Assembly: GCF_017104715.1 (NCBI RefSeq)
Contig: NZ_JAAGPI010000018.1
Coordinates: 90,883-154,882, forward strand
Length of the DNA stretch: 64,000 nucleotides
DNA from: Burkholderia sp. Ac-20365
GTDB taxonomy: Bacteria > Pseudomonadota > Gammaproteobacteria > Burkholderiales > Burkholderiaceae
Direction: 5' to 3'
The notes under the pieces were generated by a model. That model saw only the letters and a list, made by a program, of their open reading frames with translations. It did not search any database and was not told where the DNA came from. Made by a program: the position numbers and the translations under genes. The first letter of the stretch is position 1; each line of letters starts with the position of its first letter. This document shows, piece by piece, positions 53,662-63,353 of the stretch.

Positions 53662-55845
53662 TTACCAGTCGTAGCGCGCCGTCGCCAGCACGGTGCGCTG
53701 ATTGCCATAGAAGCACGCGAACGCGCTCTGGCAACCCGACACATAGCGGCGATTGAAAATGTTGGTGGCGTTGACGGCGAAGCGCCATTTGCTGATGTCG
53801 TAGTGCACAGCAGCGTCGTACACGGTGTAGCCCGGCACGTGCAGCGAGTTGTCCGATCCGCCCGCGCTATAGCTCGTGTAACGCAGGCCGCCGCCGAAGC
53901 CAAGGCCCGTAAGCGGCCCCGTATGCCACGTCCAGTCGGCCCACAGCGAAGCCGTCTGGCGCGGCAGCGGAATCGCCACGGGCCACTTGTTCAGTGAATC
54001 GTCATTGGCCTTGATGTTCTTCACATCCTGATACGCGTACGAAGCGATGATGCTCAGATCGCGCGTCACGTTGCCGACCGCGCTGAACTCGATGCCGCGC
54101 GAACGCACTTCACCCGTCTGCACGCTGAACGTGCCTGTCGGATCGGTTGGATCGGGCGTCGTGACGTTGGTCTGGTTGATCTGATAGATCGCCGCGTTCA
54201 ACATCAGGTTCTTCTCGAACGGCTGCCAGCGCAGACCCAGTTCGATCTGCTTGCCCTTCGTCGGCTCGAACGGCGAGCCGTTCGCGTTCACACCGATCAC
54301 CGGATTGAACGACGTCGCATAGCTGATGTACGGCGACAAACCGAAATCGCCCAGATACACGGCGCCCACGCGATACGTGAACGCGTGATCGTTCTGCCGC
54401 TGTTCGGTGTTCGCAACCGTATCCGTCGTCGTGTTACGGCTCCAATCCTCACGGCCGCCGATCGTGAACACGATGCGCGGCGTCAGCTTGATCTGGTCCT
54501 GCGCATACACGCCGAAGCTGTCGAGCTTCGTTTTCGTATCGCTATAGCCGAACGAATCCGGTCCGCTGAAGATCGCCGACGTCACCGGCACATAGACGGG
54601 ATTGAACATGTTCAGGCTCGGCGCGAGCGCGAGCTGTTCGCTATCCGTCGACAGTTGCCTGTTGTATTCGAAGCCGAGCAGCACCGTATGTTCGATCGAA
54701 CCGGTGCGGAATTGCGCCTGCGCCTGATTGTCGATATCGAAGCGCGAGTAGTTCGGCTGGAACAGGCCCGCATAACGCGTGAGCGATGCTTCCGTCGGGT
54801 CGGTGGGATCGAGGCCGCCGCCATACACCGTCGAGTTGTTCAGCGACAGATGCATATAGCGCGTGTTCTGCCGGAACGTCCACGTCGGATTCAGATGATG
54901 CTCGAACCTGTAGCCGACCGACCATTGCCGCTTGTCGTAACGCGCGAAGTTGCCGTCGCCCGTGTACAGGTCGTTCGAAATGACGCCGTTCGGGTTCGGC
55001 AGAATCGTGCCCGATGCAGGCAGGAAGTTATCCGACACATCGCTGTTGTCGCGCAGATAGGTCGCATAGAGCGTGAGCGACGTATCCGCCGTGGGCTGCC
55101 ATTTGATCGACGGCGCGAGCATCAGACGCTGGTCCGCGTTCGGTCCCGTCGGCATGTTGCCGTCGCGCCCCACGCCGACGAAGCGATACGTCAACGTGCC
55201 GTCCTTGTCGATCTTGCCGCCCAGATCGATGCCGATCTGCTTGCGCGCATCGGTGCCGAGCTGCAGTTCAATTTCGCGGATACGCTCGGCCGTCGGCTGT
55301 TTGGTCTGGATATCGACGAGCGAACCCGGATCGCCCTGACCGTACAGCACGGACGTCGGCCCGCGCAGCACCGTAATGCTCTCCACCTGATACGGATCGA
55401 TGCGCCAGCTCGCGAGGTTCAGCGTGTTGGGCACCTGCAGCCCGTCCTCGAATACGCTCGGCACAAAGCCGCGAATCGCCGTGTACCAGTCCGAGCGCGT
55501 ACTCGCGCCATACGACGAAAAACCGGGCACGTAACGCAATGCCTGGTTGATCGACGTCGCGCCCTGCTCTTCGATCTGCGCCGCCGTCACGATGTTGACC
55601 GTCTGCGGCACTTCGTCGAGCGGCGTGTCCGTCTTCGTCGCGGTCGACGTGCGATGTGCAACAAGGCCTTCCGTATCGCCCGCCGTCGTCCCCTGCACCT
55701 TCACGGCGGGAAGCGTGGTCCCCTGCGCGTTGTTCTCCTTGTCCTGAGTCTGTTGTGCCTGCGCGTGACCCGTTGCGCAAGCGAGAAAAGTCATGCTGGC
55801 TGCCACAGCAATGGCACGCTGCTGCGTGCCTTTGACCCACTCCAT
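53662..55845 (-). CDS. TonB-dependent ferric-siderophore receptor
   Basis: A 727-residue outer-membrane receptor. The signal peptide (about 1-30) ends GHAQAQ; the plug domain (about 70-190) has DEVPQTVNIVTAAQIEEQGATSI and ESITVLRGPTSVLYGQGDPGS; a 22-strand barrel follows and ends with aromatic ARYDW, the BAM recognition signal. It belongs to the FhuA/FpvA/OrbA siderophore class without an N-terminal signalling domain. Lying between the ornithine oxygenase and acetyltransferase genes, it should import the siderophore made here. Its start is 49 bp after pvdA. Confidence 0.93.
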   Translation of the reverse strand: MEWVKGTQQRAIAVAASMTFLACATGHAQAQQTQDKENNAQGTTLPAVKVQGTTAGDTEGLVAHRTSTATKTDTPLDEVPQTVNIVTAAQIEEQGATSINQALRYVPGFSSYGASTRSDWYTAIRGFVPSVFEDGLQVPNTLNLASWRIDPYQVESITVLRGPTSVLYGQGDPGSLVDIQTKQPTAERIREIELQLGTDARKQIGIDLGGKIDKDGTLTYRFVGVGRDGNMPTGPNADQRLMLAPSIKWQPTADTSLTLYATYLRDNSDVSDNFLPASGTILPNPNGVISNDLYTGDGNFARYDKRQWSVGYRFEHHLNPTWTFRQNTRYMHLSLNNSTVYGGGLDPTDPTEASLTRYAGLFQPNYSRFDIDNQAQAQFRTGSIEHTVLLGFEYNRQLSTDSEQLALAPSLNMFNPVYVPVTSAIFSGPDSFGYSDTKTKLDSFGVYAQDQIKLTPRIVFTIGGREDWSRNTTTDTVANTEQRQNDHAFTYRVGAVYLGDFGLSPYISYATSFNPVIGVNANGSPFEPTKGKQIELGLRWQPFEKNLMLNAAIYQINQTNVTTPDPTDPTGTFSVQTGEVRSRGIEFSAVGNVTRDLSIIASYAYQDVKNIKANDDSLNKWPVAIPLPRQTASLWADWTWHTGPLTGLGFGGGLRYTSYSAGGSDNSLHVPGYTVYDAAVHYDISKWRFAVNATNIFNRRYVSGCQSAFACFYGNQRTVLATARYDW

Positions 55846-55894
55846 CTGAAACCTCGGAAATATGGAATGCAGCGCGTCGCGCTGCTTATTGTTG

Positions 55895-57280
55895 TCAAAG
55901 AGCGAATGCCATGCGGCCGCCGCTCACCCCGGTTTGCGCCCCTGTGCGCGCTTGCACTGCAAAACTGTTTTCGTTGTTGCCGGCTTCGAGCGAGCCGGCG
56001 ATTTCGTCTGCGCGGCGCGCGAGCACCGACAGCAATGTGTCGCTCAAGCCGTGGCTGTCTTCGCAGCAGCCTTGCAGATAGATGCGCGGCTGGAAGTGCG
56101 CGGGCGTCGCGAGCAGATAATCGCGCGCCACTTCGCATTGCTCGACGGGCTTGCCCAACGCGTCCGCGAGCGGATCGAGCAGCGCATGATGCGCATCGCG
56201 GCGATAGCCCGTCGCGAGCACCACGGCATCGAAGCGCTCCGCGCGCGCATCGCCATCCATGCGGTCACGCATGCGCATGTCGATCTCTGCTCCATGCGCG
56301 CCCTGCACTTCACGCACGGCCTCGATCGCGCAGTTGTTCAGCAGACGATGACGCGCGGAACCGCTCACGTTTTGCACATACAGCAGTTCGTAGATCTGCT
56401 CGATCAACGGACGGTCGACCACCGAATAGTTCGTGTCGCGGAACGTATCGAGCAGCGACTGGCGCGCGTCCTTCGGCTGCGAATAGATGAGGTCGGTAAA
56501 CGAAGGGTTGAAAATCTCGTTGACGAACGGGCTGTCGTCGGCGGGCTTCAAGGCGGGCGCGCGCATGATCAGCGTCGCGTCGACATGCGGGAAACGGCGC
56601 GTGAGATCGATGAACACTTCAGCCGCACTCTGACCGCTGCCGACCACGGCAACACGTCGCCGTGCCGCATCGCCCTTGCCATCGCCGAGCACATTGCCAA
56701 TCGACGTCAGATAGCTCGATGAATGGATCACGGCCGCCTCGCGCAAGGCAGCAAACGCAGCAGGAATCTGCGGCACGCCACCCATGCCGACCGACAACGC
56801 GCGCGTCAGCCTGTGACGCTCCTTGCCCTGTGCATCTCGCGAATGCACGCGCAGATGCGTGACGTTGCGCGGATCGCTGTCGGCCGCGATCGGCTCGATC
56901 AGCGTCACGGATTCGCCGTAATGCACCTGATCGTCGAATGCGCCCGCTACCCAGCGCAGATAGTCATGAAACTCGATCCGCGTCGGGTAGAAGTTCTTCA
57001 GATTGACGAAATCCTGCAGACGTCCACGCTCGAACAGATAGTTGATGAACGTGAAGCGGCTCTTCGGATCGCGCATCGTGACGAGATCCTTCAGGAAGGA
57101 AATCTGCATGCGGCTGTCGTCGAGCAGCATGCCGCGATGCCAGCCGAATTCCGGCTGCCGTTCGATGAAGCAATGCGCACCCGGCGCATTGCCGTTTTCC
57201 GCGAGGCGCACGGCCAGCGCGAGATTCGACGGCCCGAAGCCGACGCCGATCAGATCGTGAATGTATTCTCGTTGACTCAT
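55895..57280 (-). CDS. pvdA: L-ornithine N5-oxygenase
   Basis: A 461-residue flavin N-hydroxylating monooxygenase of the PvdA/SidA/IucD family that makes N5-hydroxyornithine for the hydroxamate arms. The FAD motif GVGFGPSNLALA lies at 12-23, WHRGMLLDDSRMQISFLKDLV is diagnostic, the NADPH motif VVGSGQSAAE follows in the middle and the LATGYRR motif near the C-terminus. GGGAGACATTTC precedes the ATG. The neighbours in ornibactin clusters are orbK, pvdA, pvdF, orbA; here pvdF is absent. Confidence 0.94.
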   Translation of the reverse strand: MSQREYIHDLIGVGFGPSNLALAVRLAENGNAPGAHCFIERQPEFGWHRGMLLDDSRMQISFLKDLVTMRDPKSRFTFINYLFERGRLQDFVNLKNFYPTRIEFHDYLRWVAGAFDDQVHYGESVTLIEPIAADSDPRNVTHLRVHSRDAQGKERHRLTRALSVGMGGVPQIPAAFAALREAAVIHSSSYLTSIGNVLGDGKGDAARRRVAVVGSGQSAAEVFIDLTRRFPHVDATLIMRAPALKPADDSPFVNEIFNPSFTDLIYSQPKDARQSLLDTFRDTNYSVVDRPLIEQIYELLYVQNVSGSARHRLLNNCAIEAVREVQGAHGAEIDMRMRDRMDGDARAERFDAVVLATGYRRDAHHALLDPLADALGKPVEQCEVARDYLLATPAHFQPRIYLQGCCEDSHGLSDTLLSVLARRADEIAGSLEAGNNENSFAVQARTGAQTGVSGGRMAFAL

Positions 57281-57344
57281 GAAATGTCTCCCTTCTACCA
57301 GTGGCGACGGACGTGGTACGTATGACGGAAAGCGCAGCGGGCCA

Positions 57345-58343
57345 TCACAGATGACGGCCGTCGAAGAACGCTTCGCGGATCACGCGCATCAGCAACGCCC
57401 GTTTGTGCGGAAAATCGAAATGCGCGATGCTCGAAAAACCATGCTGCTTCAGGTAATCGATCATGCGAGCGTTGTCGTGACGCGGCTCGCACACGACAGC
57501 CTGCGTGCGCGGATCGTCGAGAAAGAGGTAATGCACGAGCGAAGGCAGCCACGCCGCCACGCATGCGGCGCCGCGCCAGCGCGTATCGCCGACCAGCATG
57601 TGCAGGCCGCGTTCGAAATCCGCCGATGCCGCGAACGGCGCAATGCGGTCTTCCTTCGCCCAGTACGCTTCGAAGTAACCGAACGGCTCGCCGTCGAACG
57701 CGCCGATCAGCGGATGCACATGCGGCGTCGACAGCACGCGCTCCAGATACGCGCGATGCGCGTCGAGCGTGCCCGCTTCGCCCCAGAACGCATTGACGCG
57801 CGGCTCGTTCATCCACGCATGCAGATGGTCGAGGTCGTTCGCAACGGAAGCCGTATGCAGCGTGAAGCGATGGCCGAAGCCGGGCACATCGCGCGTATAG
57901 ACGACGCCGTCCGCATAGGGCGAACGCCGTGGATGCCGCGCGCCTTCCGTCATTGCATACGAGAGCGCCGCGAGCGGCACAGATGCATCGCGCGTGAGCC
58001 ACAGATCGGGCTGCTGCGCCCACGCATCGCGCAAGCAAAGGTTTTGTGCCGTCAGCACGCCGCTGTAACGCAGCGCATCGAGCGCGTCGCGATGCAGCTC
58101 GTCGGTATCGAGCGCAATCGACTTGCTGTCGAGACTCGCGCCGAATGCCGCGCGCAACGCGGCCAGCACCGCGCGGCGCTGTCCTTGCGGCGAAATCGCC
58201 GTGCACCATTCGACGATGCGCAGGCCACCTTCGCGCGTCCAGCGCGCATTCAGAACGATGCCCTCGGCGCGGCCGTCTTCGGCCACTGTGATTGCATCGC
58301 CTTCCAGATACGCCGCCAGCGTCGGCTGCTTGTATGTGTTCAT
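57345..58343 (-). CDS. siderophore-type GNAT acetyltransferase (OrbK/IucB-like)
   Basis: A 332-residue paralogue of the enzyme at 52672: a poorly conserved N-terminal half (about 1-145) and an Acetyltransf_8 half with FTLHTASVANDLDHLHAW, PHVHPLIGAFDGEPFGYFE and FDFPHKRALL. It probably acylates N5-hydroxyornithine or another siderophore residue with acetyl or another acyl-CoA. The start at ATG 58343 has GGAG 6 bases upstream and lies 16 bp after the NRPS stop codon. It is 64 bp before pvdA. Confidence 0.85.
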   Translation of the reverse strand: MNTYKQPTLAAYLEGDAITVAEDGRAEGIVLNARWTREGGLRIVEWCTAISPQGQRRAVLAALRAAFGASLDSKSIALDTDELHRDALDALRYSGVLTAQNLCLRDAWAQQPDLWLTRDASVPLAALSYAMTEGARHPRRSPYADGVVYTRDVPGFGHRFTLHTASVANDLDHLHAWMNEPRVNAFWGEAGTLDAHRAYLERVLSTPHVHPLIGAFDGEPFGYFEAYWAKEDRIAPFAASADFERGLHMLVGDTRWRGAACVAAWLPSLVHYLFLDDPRTQAVVCEPRHDNARMIDYLKQHGFSSIAHFDFPHKRALLMRVIREAFFDGRHL

Positions 58344-58359
58344 GTCGCTCCGTGTGAAA

Positions 58360-61300
58360 TCAGCGTGCATCGCGCACCTCCGTAGCCGGTTCGCGCGCAT
58401 CGCGGTCGATGTCGGTGTCGATCCGCAGCGCCAGTGCCTGTGCCGTGCGCGCGAGCGTCTGATGCACGAACACGTCATCGATCGTGATTGCGTGGCCAGC
58501 CGTGTTCGCGGCATCGACGAAACGCACGACGTCGAACGAGGTCGCGCCTGCTTCGAACAGGTTGTCGTTGTGATCGGGCGCATCGCTGTCAAAGGTGTAC
58601 GCCCAGATGCGCGCGAGCGCCTGCATCAGTTGTGGGGCGCGCGGCGATGCGGCTTCTTCGGTGTGCTTCTGTCGGGTCTGCTCGCGCGACACCGTATTGC
58701 CCGAAATGACAATCGCTTCTTCTGGCGCATCAATAAAGCGCGTAACAGCGGCCAGATAATCGCTGCACAGCCGCTCGACGAATGCGCCGTCCACCAGTTC
58801 GCGCCCGTATGAAAACGCGCCCGTCACGCGGCCATCAGGATGCTCGACGATATCGAGTTCGAGATCGAACACGACGCGATGACGCACGTCGTTGAATTCA
58901 TCCACTTCGATGCCATGCCATTGCCGCGCATCGCTTTGCGCGGGGCGCAGATAGTTGAACATCACCTGGAACAGCGGATTGCCGTTCGCGGTGCGCGATG
59001 CACGCACGTTATCGACGACACGCGCGAACGGTGCGGCGACGTGCGCATACGCGCCCAACGCGGACTCGCGCACAGAAGCAATCACTTCACGCGGCGACGC
59101 TTCCTCGCGCATGGCCGTGCGCACGACGACCGCGTTGATGAAAAGACCGATCACGTCGTCAGTTGCAGCATCGCGCGTCGACGCAAGCACGCCGACTGCC
59201 TGATCCAGCGCGCCTGTCTGCCGTGCGAGCGAGACGTTCAGCACCGCGTGCAACAACATCGGCAGCGTCGCATGCGTCGATACGGCCAACGCCTTCGCAC
59301 GCTCGACCGTTTGCGTATCGAACTCGAATGCGATGCGCGCCGCGCTCCACAAAGGCGAAACAGGTCGCTCGCCTGCGGGCTGCGGCAAGTGGATCGCGGG
59401 CACATCGCGTAACGCGTCGCGCCAGAACTTCAGGTCGACTTGCCTCGGCTTCGCGCGCGCAGCGAACGACGCTTTCATCGACGACATGCTCAACGGTTCG
59501 CCCGTCACAGATGCGGCGTAAGCGTGCTGCACGTCATTGAGCCACACGTCGATCGAGTGACCATCGGCGACGATGTGATGGATCACGACCGACAGCACGT
59601 GATCGTCATCGGAAACGCGGATCAGACGAGCGCGCCACAACGGCGCGTTGGCGAGATCGAACGGCGCGAGCGCATCTTCGTCGGTGAGCCGCGTGGCTGC
59701 CGCGATGCGCTCTTCCATCGACGCAAGCGCACGCAGATCGACCACGGGCAATGTCACGCGCACATGCTCGTCGATCACCTGACGCGGCTCGGCAGCGCCC
59801 TTCGTGGACACCAGGCGCACGCGCAATGCCGGATGCTTTTGCGCCGCGTAATCGAATGCGTTCTCAAGCGCGCTCACATCCACTGCGCCACGCAAGCGCA
59901 GCGCAACGGGAATGTTGTACGCCGCGCTCTCCGGCTGCGCGCGCCACAGGAACCACAACGCGCGTTGCGCATCGCTCAGCGCGAGGTCCGCAGAGTCGCT
60001 TGCCGCAAACTCGTGACGCGTGCTTTCACGCGTGGCAACGCTCGGCGATTCAGCGACACGCTGCGCATAGGCCGCGAGCGTCGGCGCTTCGAATAGCGTG
60101 CGAACAGGAACATCGAGCGCGAGCCGTTCGCTCACGCGCGTCGCCACGCTCACGGCAGCGAGCGAATGGCCGCCCAGTTCGAAGAAGTGATCGGCGCGGC
60201 CTACGCGTTCGACGCGCAGCACATCGCGCCAGATCTCCGCGAGTTCAGTTTCGATACCCGCAGCAGGCGCATCGAATGCGCGCTCGACGCGCACTGGCTC
60301 CGGTAACGCCGCGCGATCGATCTTGCGATTCGCGTTGCGCGGCAACGCGTCGAGCACGACGATATGCGGCGGCACCATATAGTCCGGCAGCGCACGACGC
60401 AAATGCGCCGCGAGCGCATCGCCGTCGATCACATCATCACGCTTGCGAGCCTCTTCACTGAGTTCGACGTACGCGGCAAGCGCGGCATCCGCGCCGCTGC
60501 CGCGCACCACGGCAACCGCATCGCGCACATCGTGATGCGCCATCAGTCGCGCTTCGATCTCGCCAAGCTCAATACGCAAGCCGCGCACTTTCACCTGATG
60601 ATCGATGCGCCCGACGAATTCCAGCACGCCATTCGTGCGTCGCCGCACCAGATCGCCCGTTCGATACAACCGCGCGCCCGGCGCGCCGAACGGATCCGGC
60701 ACGAAGCGCTCGGCAGTCAGCGCGGCGCGCGCGTGATAACCGCGCGCGACGCCCGTGCCGCCCAGATACAGTTCACCCGTCACGCCGATAGGCAACGGTC
60801 GCAGGTTCGCACCGAGCACATGCGCGGTGCGCTCGCCGACAGGCGTGCCGATAGGAAGATACGCGGCGTCCGCAATATCGCTCGCGTCTTCGTGCGCGTC
60901 GATCATCCACAGCAACGGCGTGATGACCGTCTCCGTCGGACCGTAACCGTTCACGACGCGCACTTCGGGAAACGCCTGGCGCAGCGCGGCGAACGCCTCG
61001 CGCGACGTCGCCTCGCCGCCCACCGTGAGCGAGCGCAGCGTACGCGGCGCGCCATGCGTGCGCGCCCATTCGGCCATTTGCAGCGCGTAGCTCGGCGGGA
61101 ATGCTGCAATCGTGATGCGTTCGCTCGCGATCGTCTCGCACGTTTGCGCGGGCGGCCACAACGCGTCGTCGGTGATGCGGATATCGACGCCCGCCGTCAG
61201 CGGCGCGAGCCAGCACTCATGCGCGCCGTCGAAATTGATCGACATGAAGTGCAGCACGCGGTCTTTCTCGCGCATGCCGTAACGCGCGGCGATTGCTGCG

Positions 61301-63342
61301 CAGTGCATCGCGATCGACGCATGATCGACGACCACACCCTTCGGTTTGCCTGTCGATCCCGATGTGTAAATCAGATAAGCGGCCTGCGTCGGCGCGATGT
61401 TCGGTTCGCTATACGCGATGTCCTGTTGCGTTGCTTCGTCTTCGGCGTCGATCAGCCATACACGCGTGTTATCCCGCAACGGCAGTTTCGACACATGCTG
61501 ACGCTCGGTGACGACATGATCGATCGAAGCATCGTCGACGATGTGCGCGAGGCGGTCGCGCGGATGCGTTGGATCGAGCGGCACGAACGCGCCGCCCGAC
61601 TTCAGGATCGCGAGCAGTCCAACAAACAGGTCCGTCGAACGCCCGACAGCAATGCCGACTCGGGTTTCCGCACCGACACCCGCCGCCATCATTCGCGCCG
61701 CGAGACGCGCAGCGCGTGTGTCGAGTTCGGCACGCGTGAGCGTTTTGTCCGCATCGATCACCGCGCTCACATCGGGCTTCTTCTTCGCGTGTTGCGCAAG
61801 CTTCGCATGCACGGGGACGAACGGCGCATCGTCACGCTCATACGTGTTCCATGCATCGAGTTGCGCGCGCTCGTCGCGCGTCAACCATTCGAGTTCGCCC
61901 ACGGGTGCTTGCGACGCAGCCAGCGCGCTGTCGAGCAACTGTGCGTATTCGCCAGCAACGCGCTCGACGGCGCGCGCATCGAACAGATCCGTCGAATAAA
62001 CGAACGCAGCATTCAGCGCGCCGTCATCGCGCTCCTCGAAACCCAGCGTCAGATCGAACTTCGCATACGGTGCGCCGAACGGCAGGTCGGTCACGCGCAC
62101 ATCGCCGAATGCGGGCATCGTACGGCGCGCTGCATACGAGGCCATCACCTGAAACAGCGGATGATGGCTCGCACTGCGCGGCACGCCGAGCGATTCGACC
62201 ACCTGCTCGAACGGTACGTCCTGATGCGACTGACCCTCGACGAGCGCACGTTGCACAGCGTCGACCAGCGCGTCGAAAGACTCGCGCATATCGACGTTCG
62301 CACCGACCACGAGCGTGTTGACGAAGAATCCGATCAGCCCCGCCGTTTCCGCCCGCTCGCGGTTCGCAGCGGGCACGCCGATCTGCACATGCGCTTCGCC
62401 GCTGGCCCGTGCGAGCAACGCATGCAAGGCCGCGAGCAGCACGGCGAACGGCGTCGCGCGGCGCGTCTGGGCAAGCGTACGCACGCGCTGCGCCGTCTTT
62501 GCGTCGATCGTGAAGTAATGACGTCCGCCATGCGCGCTGCGCTGCATCGGGCGCGCGCCGCTGCCGGGCAATGCGATCACGCCCGCATCGGCCTTCACGT
62601 GCTCGCGCCAGAACTGCAACTGGCGCTCCGCTTCGCCAGCGTCGAGCCAACGTCGCTGCCACAGCGAAAAGTCCGCATATTGAACCGGCAACGGCGCAAG
62701 CGCGACCGTTTCGCCGTTTGCATACGCGCGATAGAACGCGGCCAGCTCGTCGAGCAGCACATCGATCGACCAGCCATCCGAGACGATGTGATGCATCGTC
62801 AGCACGAGCCAGTGGGTCGCGTCGTCGAGCGCGATCAGATGCACGCGCACGGGCGCGTCGCTGGCGAGATCGAACGGCTGGTCTTCGTCTTTCGCGGCCA
62901 CGTCGGCGGCAATGCGCTCACGCTCGTCCTTCGCCGCACGCGACAGGTCGGTGAAGCGCCACGGGCAGCGCGCGGGCGCATGCACGATCTGCTCGACGCC
63001 GCCTTCCGCCGATTCCGTAAAGGTCGTGCGCAACGCCTCGTGACGCGCAATCAGCGCATCGAACGCATGCCGCAGCACCGCGCGATTCAGTTCGCCATCG
63101 AGTTGAAGACGGCTCGTCACGTGATACGCGGCCGGCTCGTCGATCATGCGTGCGTGCAACCACAGCCGCGTCTGCGCAAACGACGCGGGCACGGCCTGCG
63201 AACGGTCCGCGCGCGCCGGGATCGGCAATACGCGAAAGTCGATGCCCGCCTCGCCGAGCTTCGTGATAAACAGCTTGCGCTGCGCGTCCGGCAGTTGCGC
63301 GAACCGCGCCGCAAGCGCCAGCAGATCGGGTTTGGATGTCAT
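58360..63342 (-). CDS. nonribosomal peptide synthetase, C-A-T-C-T, terminal siderophore module (OrbJ-like)
   Basis: 1660 residues. The first condensation domain has HHIVSDG (184-190). The adenylation domain (about 500-1015) has YTSGSTGKPKG (659-669), GELYLGGTGVARGY (856-869), YRTGD (893-897) and NRKIDR (1005-1010). The first carrier has GGHS with Ser1060. A second condensation domain has HHIVADG (1255-1261). A degenerate C-terminal carrier has GATS with Ser1602. There is no thioesterase and no epimerase. Aligned by eye to GrsA, the binding-pocket code is about D-G-E-A-T-G-G-I-T-K. In ornibactin OrbJ loads hydroxyornithine and release is onto putrescine; this architecture fits. Start ATG has AAGGAAC upstream. 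Confidence 0.9.
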   Translation of the reverse strand: MTSKPDLLALAARFAQLPDAQRKLFITKLGEAGIDFRVLPIPARADRSQAVPASFAQTRLWLHARMIDEPAAYHVTSRLQLDGELNRAVLRHAFDALIARHEALRTTFTESAEGGVEQIVHAPARCPWRFTDLSRAAKDERERIAADVAAKDEDQPFDLASDAPVRVHLIALDDATHWLVLTMHHIVSDGWSIDVLLDELAAFYRAYANGETVALAPLPVQYADFSLWQRRWLDAGEAERQLQFWREHVKADAGVIALPGSGARPMQRSAHGGRHYFTIDAKTAQRVRTLAQTRRATPFAVLLAALHALLARASGEAHVQIGVPAANRERAETAGLIGFFVNTLVVGANVDMRESFDALVDAVQRALVEGQSHQDVPFEQVVESLGVPRSASHHPLFQVMASYAARRTMPAFGDVRVTDLPFGAPYAKFDLTLGFEERDDGALNAAFVYSTDLFDARAVERVAGEYAQLLDSALAASQAPVGELEWLTRDERAQLDAWNTYERDDAPFVPVHAKLAQHAKKKPDVSAVIDADKTLTRAELDTRAARLAARMMAAGVGAETRVGIAVGRSTDLFVGLLAILKSGGAFVPLDPTHPRDRLAHIVDDASIDHVVTERQHVSKLPLRDNTRVWLIDAEDEATQQDIAYSEPNIAPTQAAYLIYTSGSTGKPKGVVVDHASIAMHCAAIAARYGMREKDRVLHFMSINFDGAHECWLAPLTAGVDIRITDDALWPPAQTCETIASERITIAAFPPSYALQMAEWARTHGAPRTLRSLTVGGEATSREAFAALRQAFPEVRVVNGYGPTETVITPLLWMIDAHEDASDIADAAYLPIGTPVGERTAHVLGANLRPLPIGVTGELYLGGTGVARGYHARAALTAERFVPDPFGAPGARLYRTGDLVRRRTNGVLEFVGRIDHQVKVRGLRIELGEIEARLMAHHDVRDAVAVVRGSGADAALAAYVELSEEARKRDDVIDGDALAAHLRRALPDYMVPPHIVVLDALPRNANRKIDRAALPEPVRVERAFDAPAAGIETELAEIWRDVLRVERVGRADHFFELGGHSLAAVSVATRVSERLALDVPVRTLFEAPTLAAYAQRVAESPSVATRESTRHEFAASDSADLALSDAQRALWFLWRAQPESAAYNIPVALRLRGAVDVSALENAFDYAAQKHPALRVRLVSTKGAAEPRQVIDEHVRVTLPVVDLRALASMEERIAAATRLTDEDALAPFDLANAPLWRARLIRVSDDDHVLSVVIHHIVADGHSIDVWLNDVQHAYAASVTGEPLSMSSMKASFAARAKPRQVDLKFWRDALRDVPAIHLPQPAGERPVSPLWSAARIAFEFDTQTVERAKALAVSTHATLPMLLHAVLNVSLARQTGALDQAVGVLASTRDAATDDVIGLFINAVVVRTAMREEASPREVIASVRESALGAYAHVAAPFARVVDNVRASRTANGNPLFQVMFNYLRPAQSDARQWHGIEVDEFNDVRHRVVFDLELDIVEHPDGRVTGAFSYGRELVDGAFVERLCSDYLAAVTRFIDAPEEAIVISGNTVSREQTRQKHTEEAASPRAPQLMQALARIWAYTFDSDAPDHNDNLFEAGATSFDVVRFVDAANTAGHAITIDDVFVHQTLARTAQALALRIDTDIDRDAREPATEVRDAR

Positions 63343-63353
63343 TCGATCGTTCC

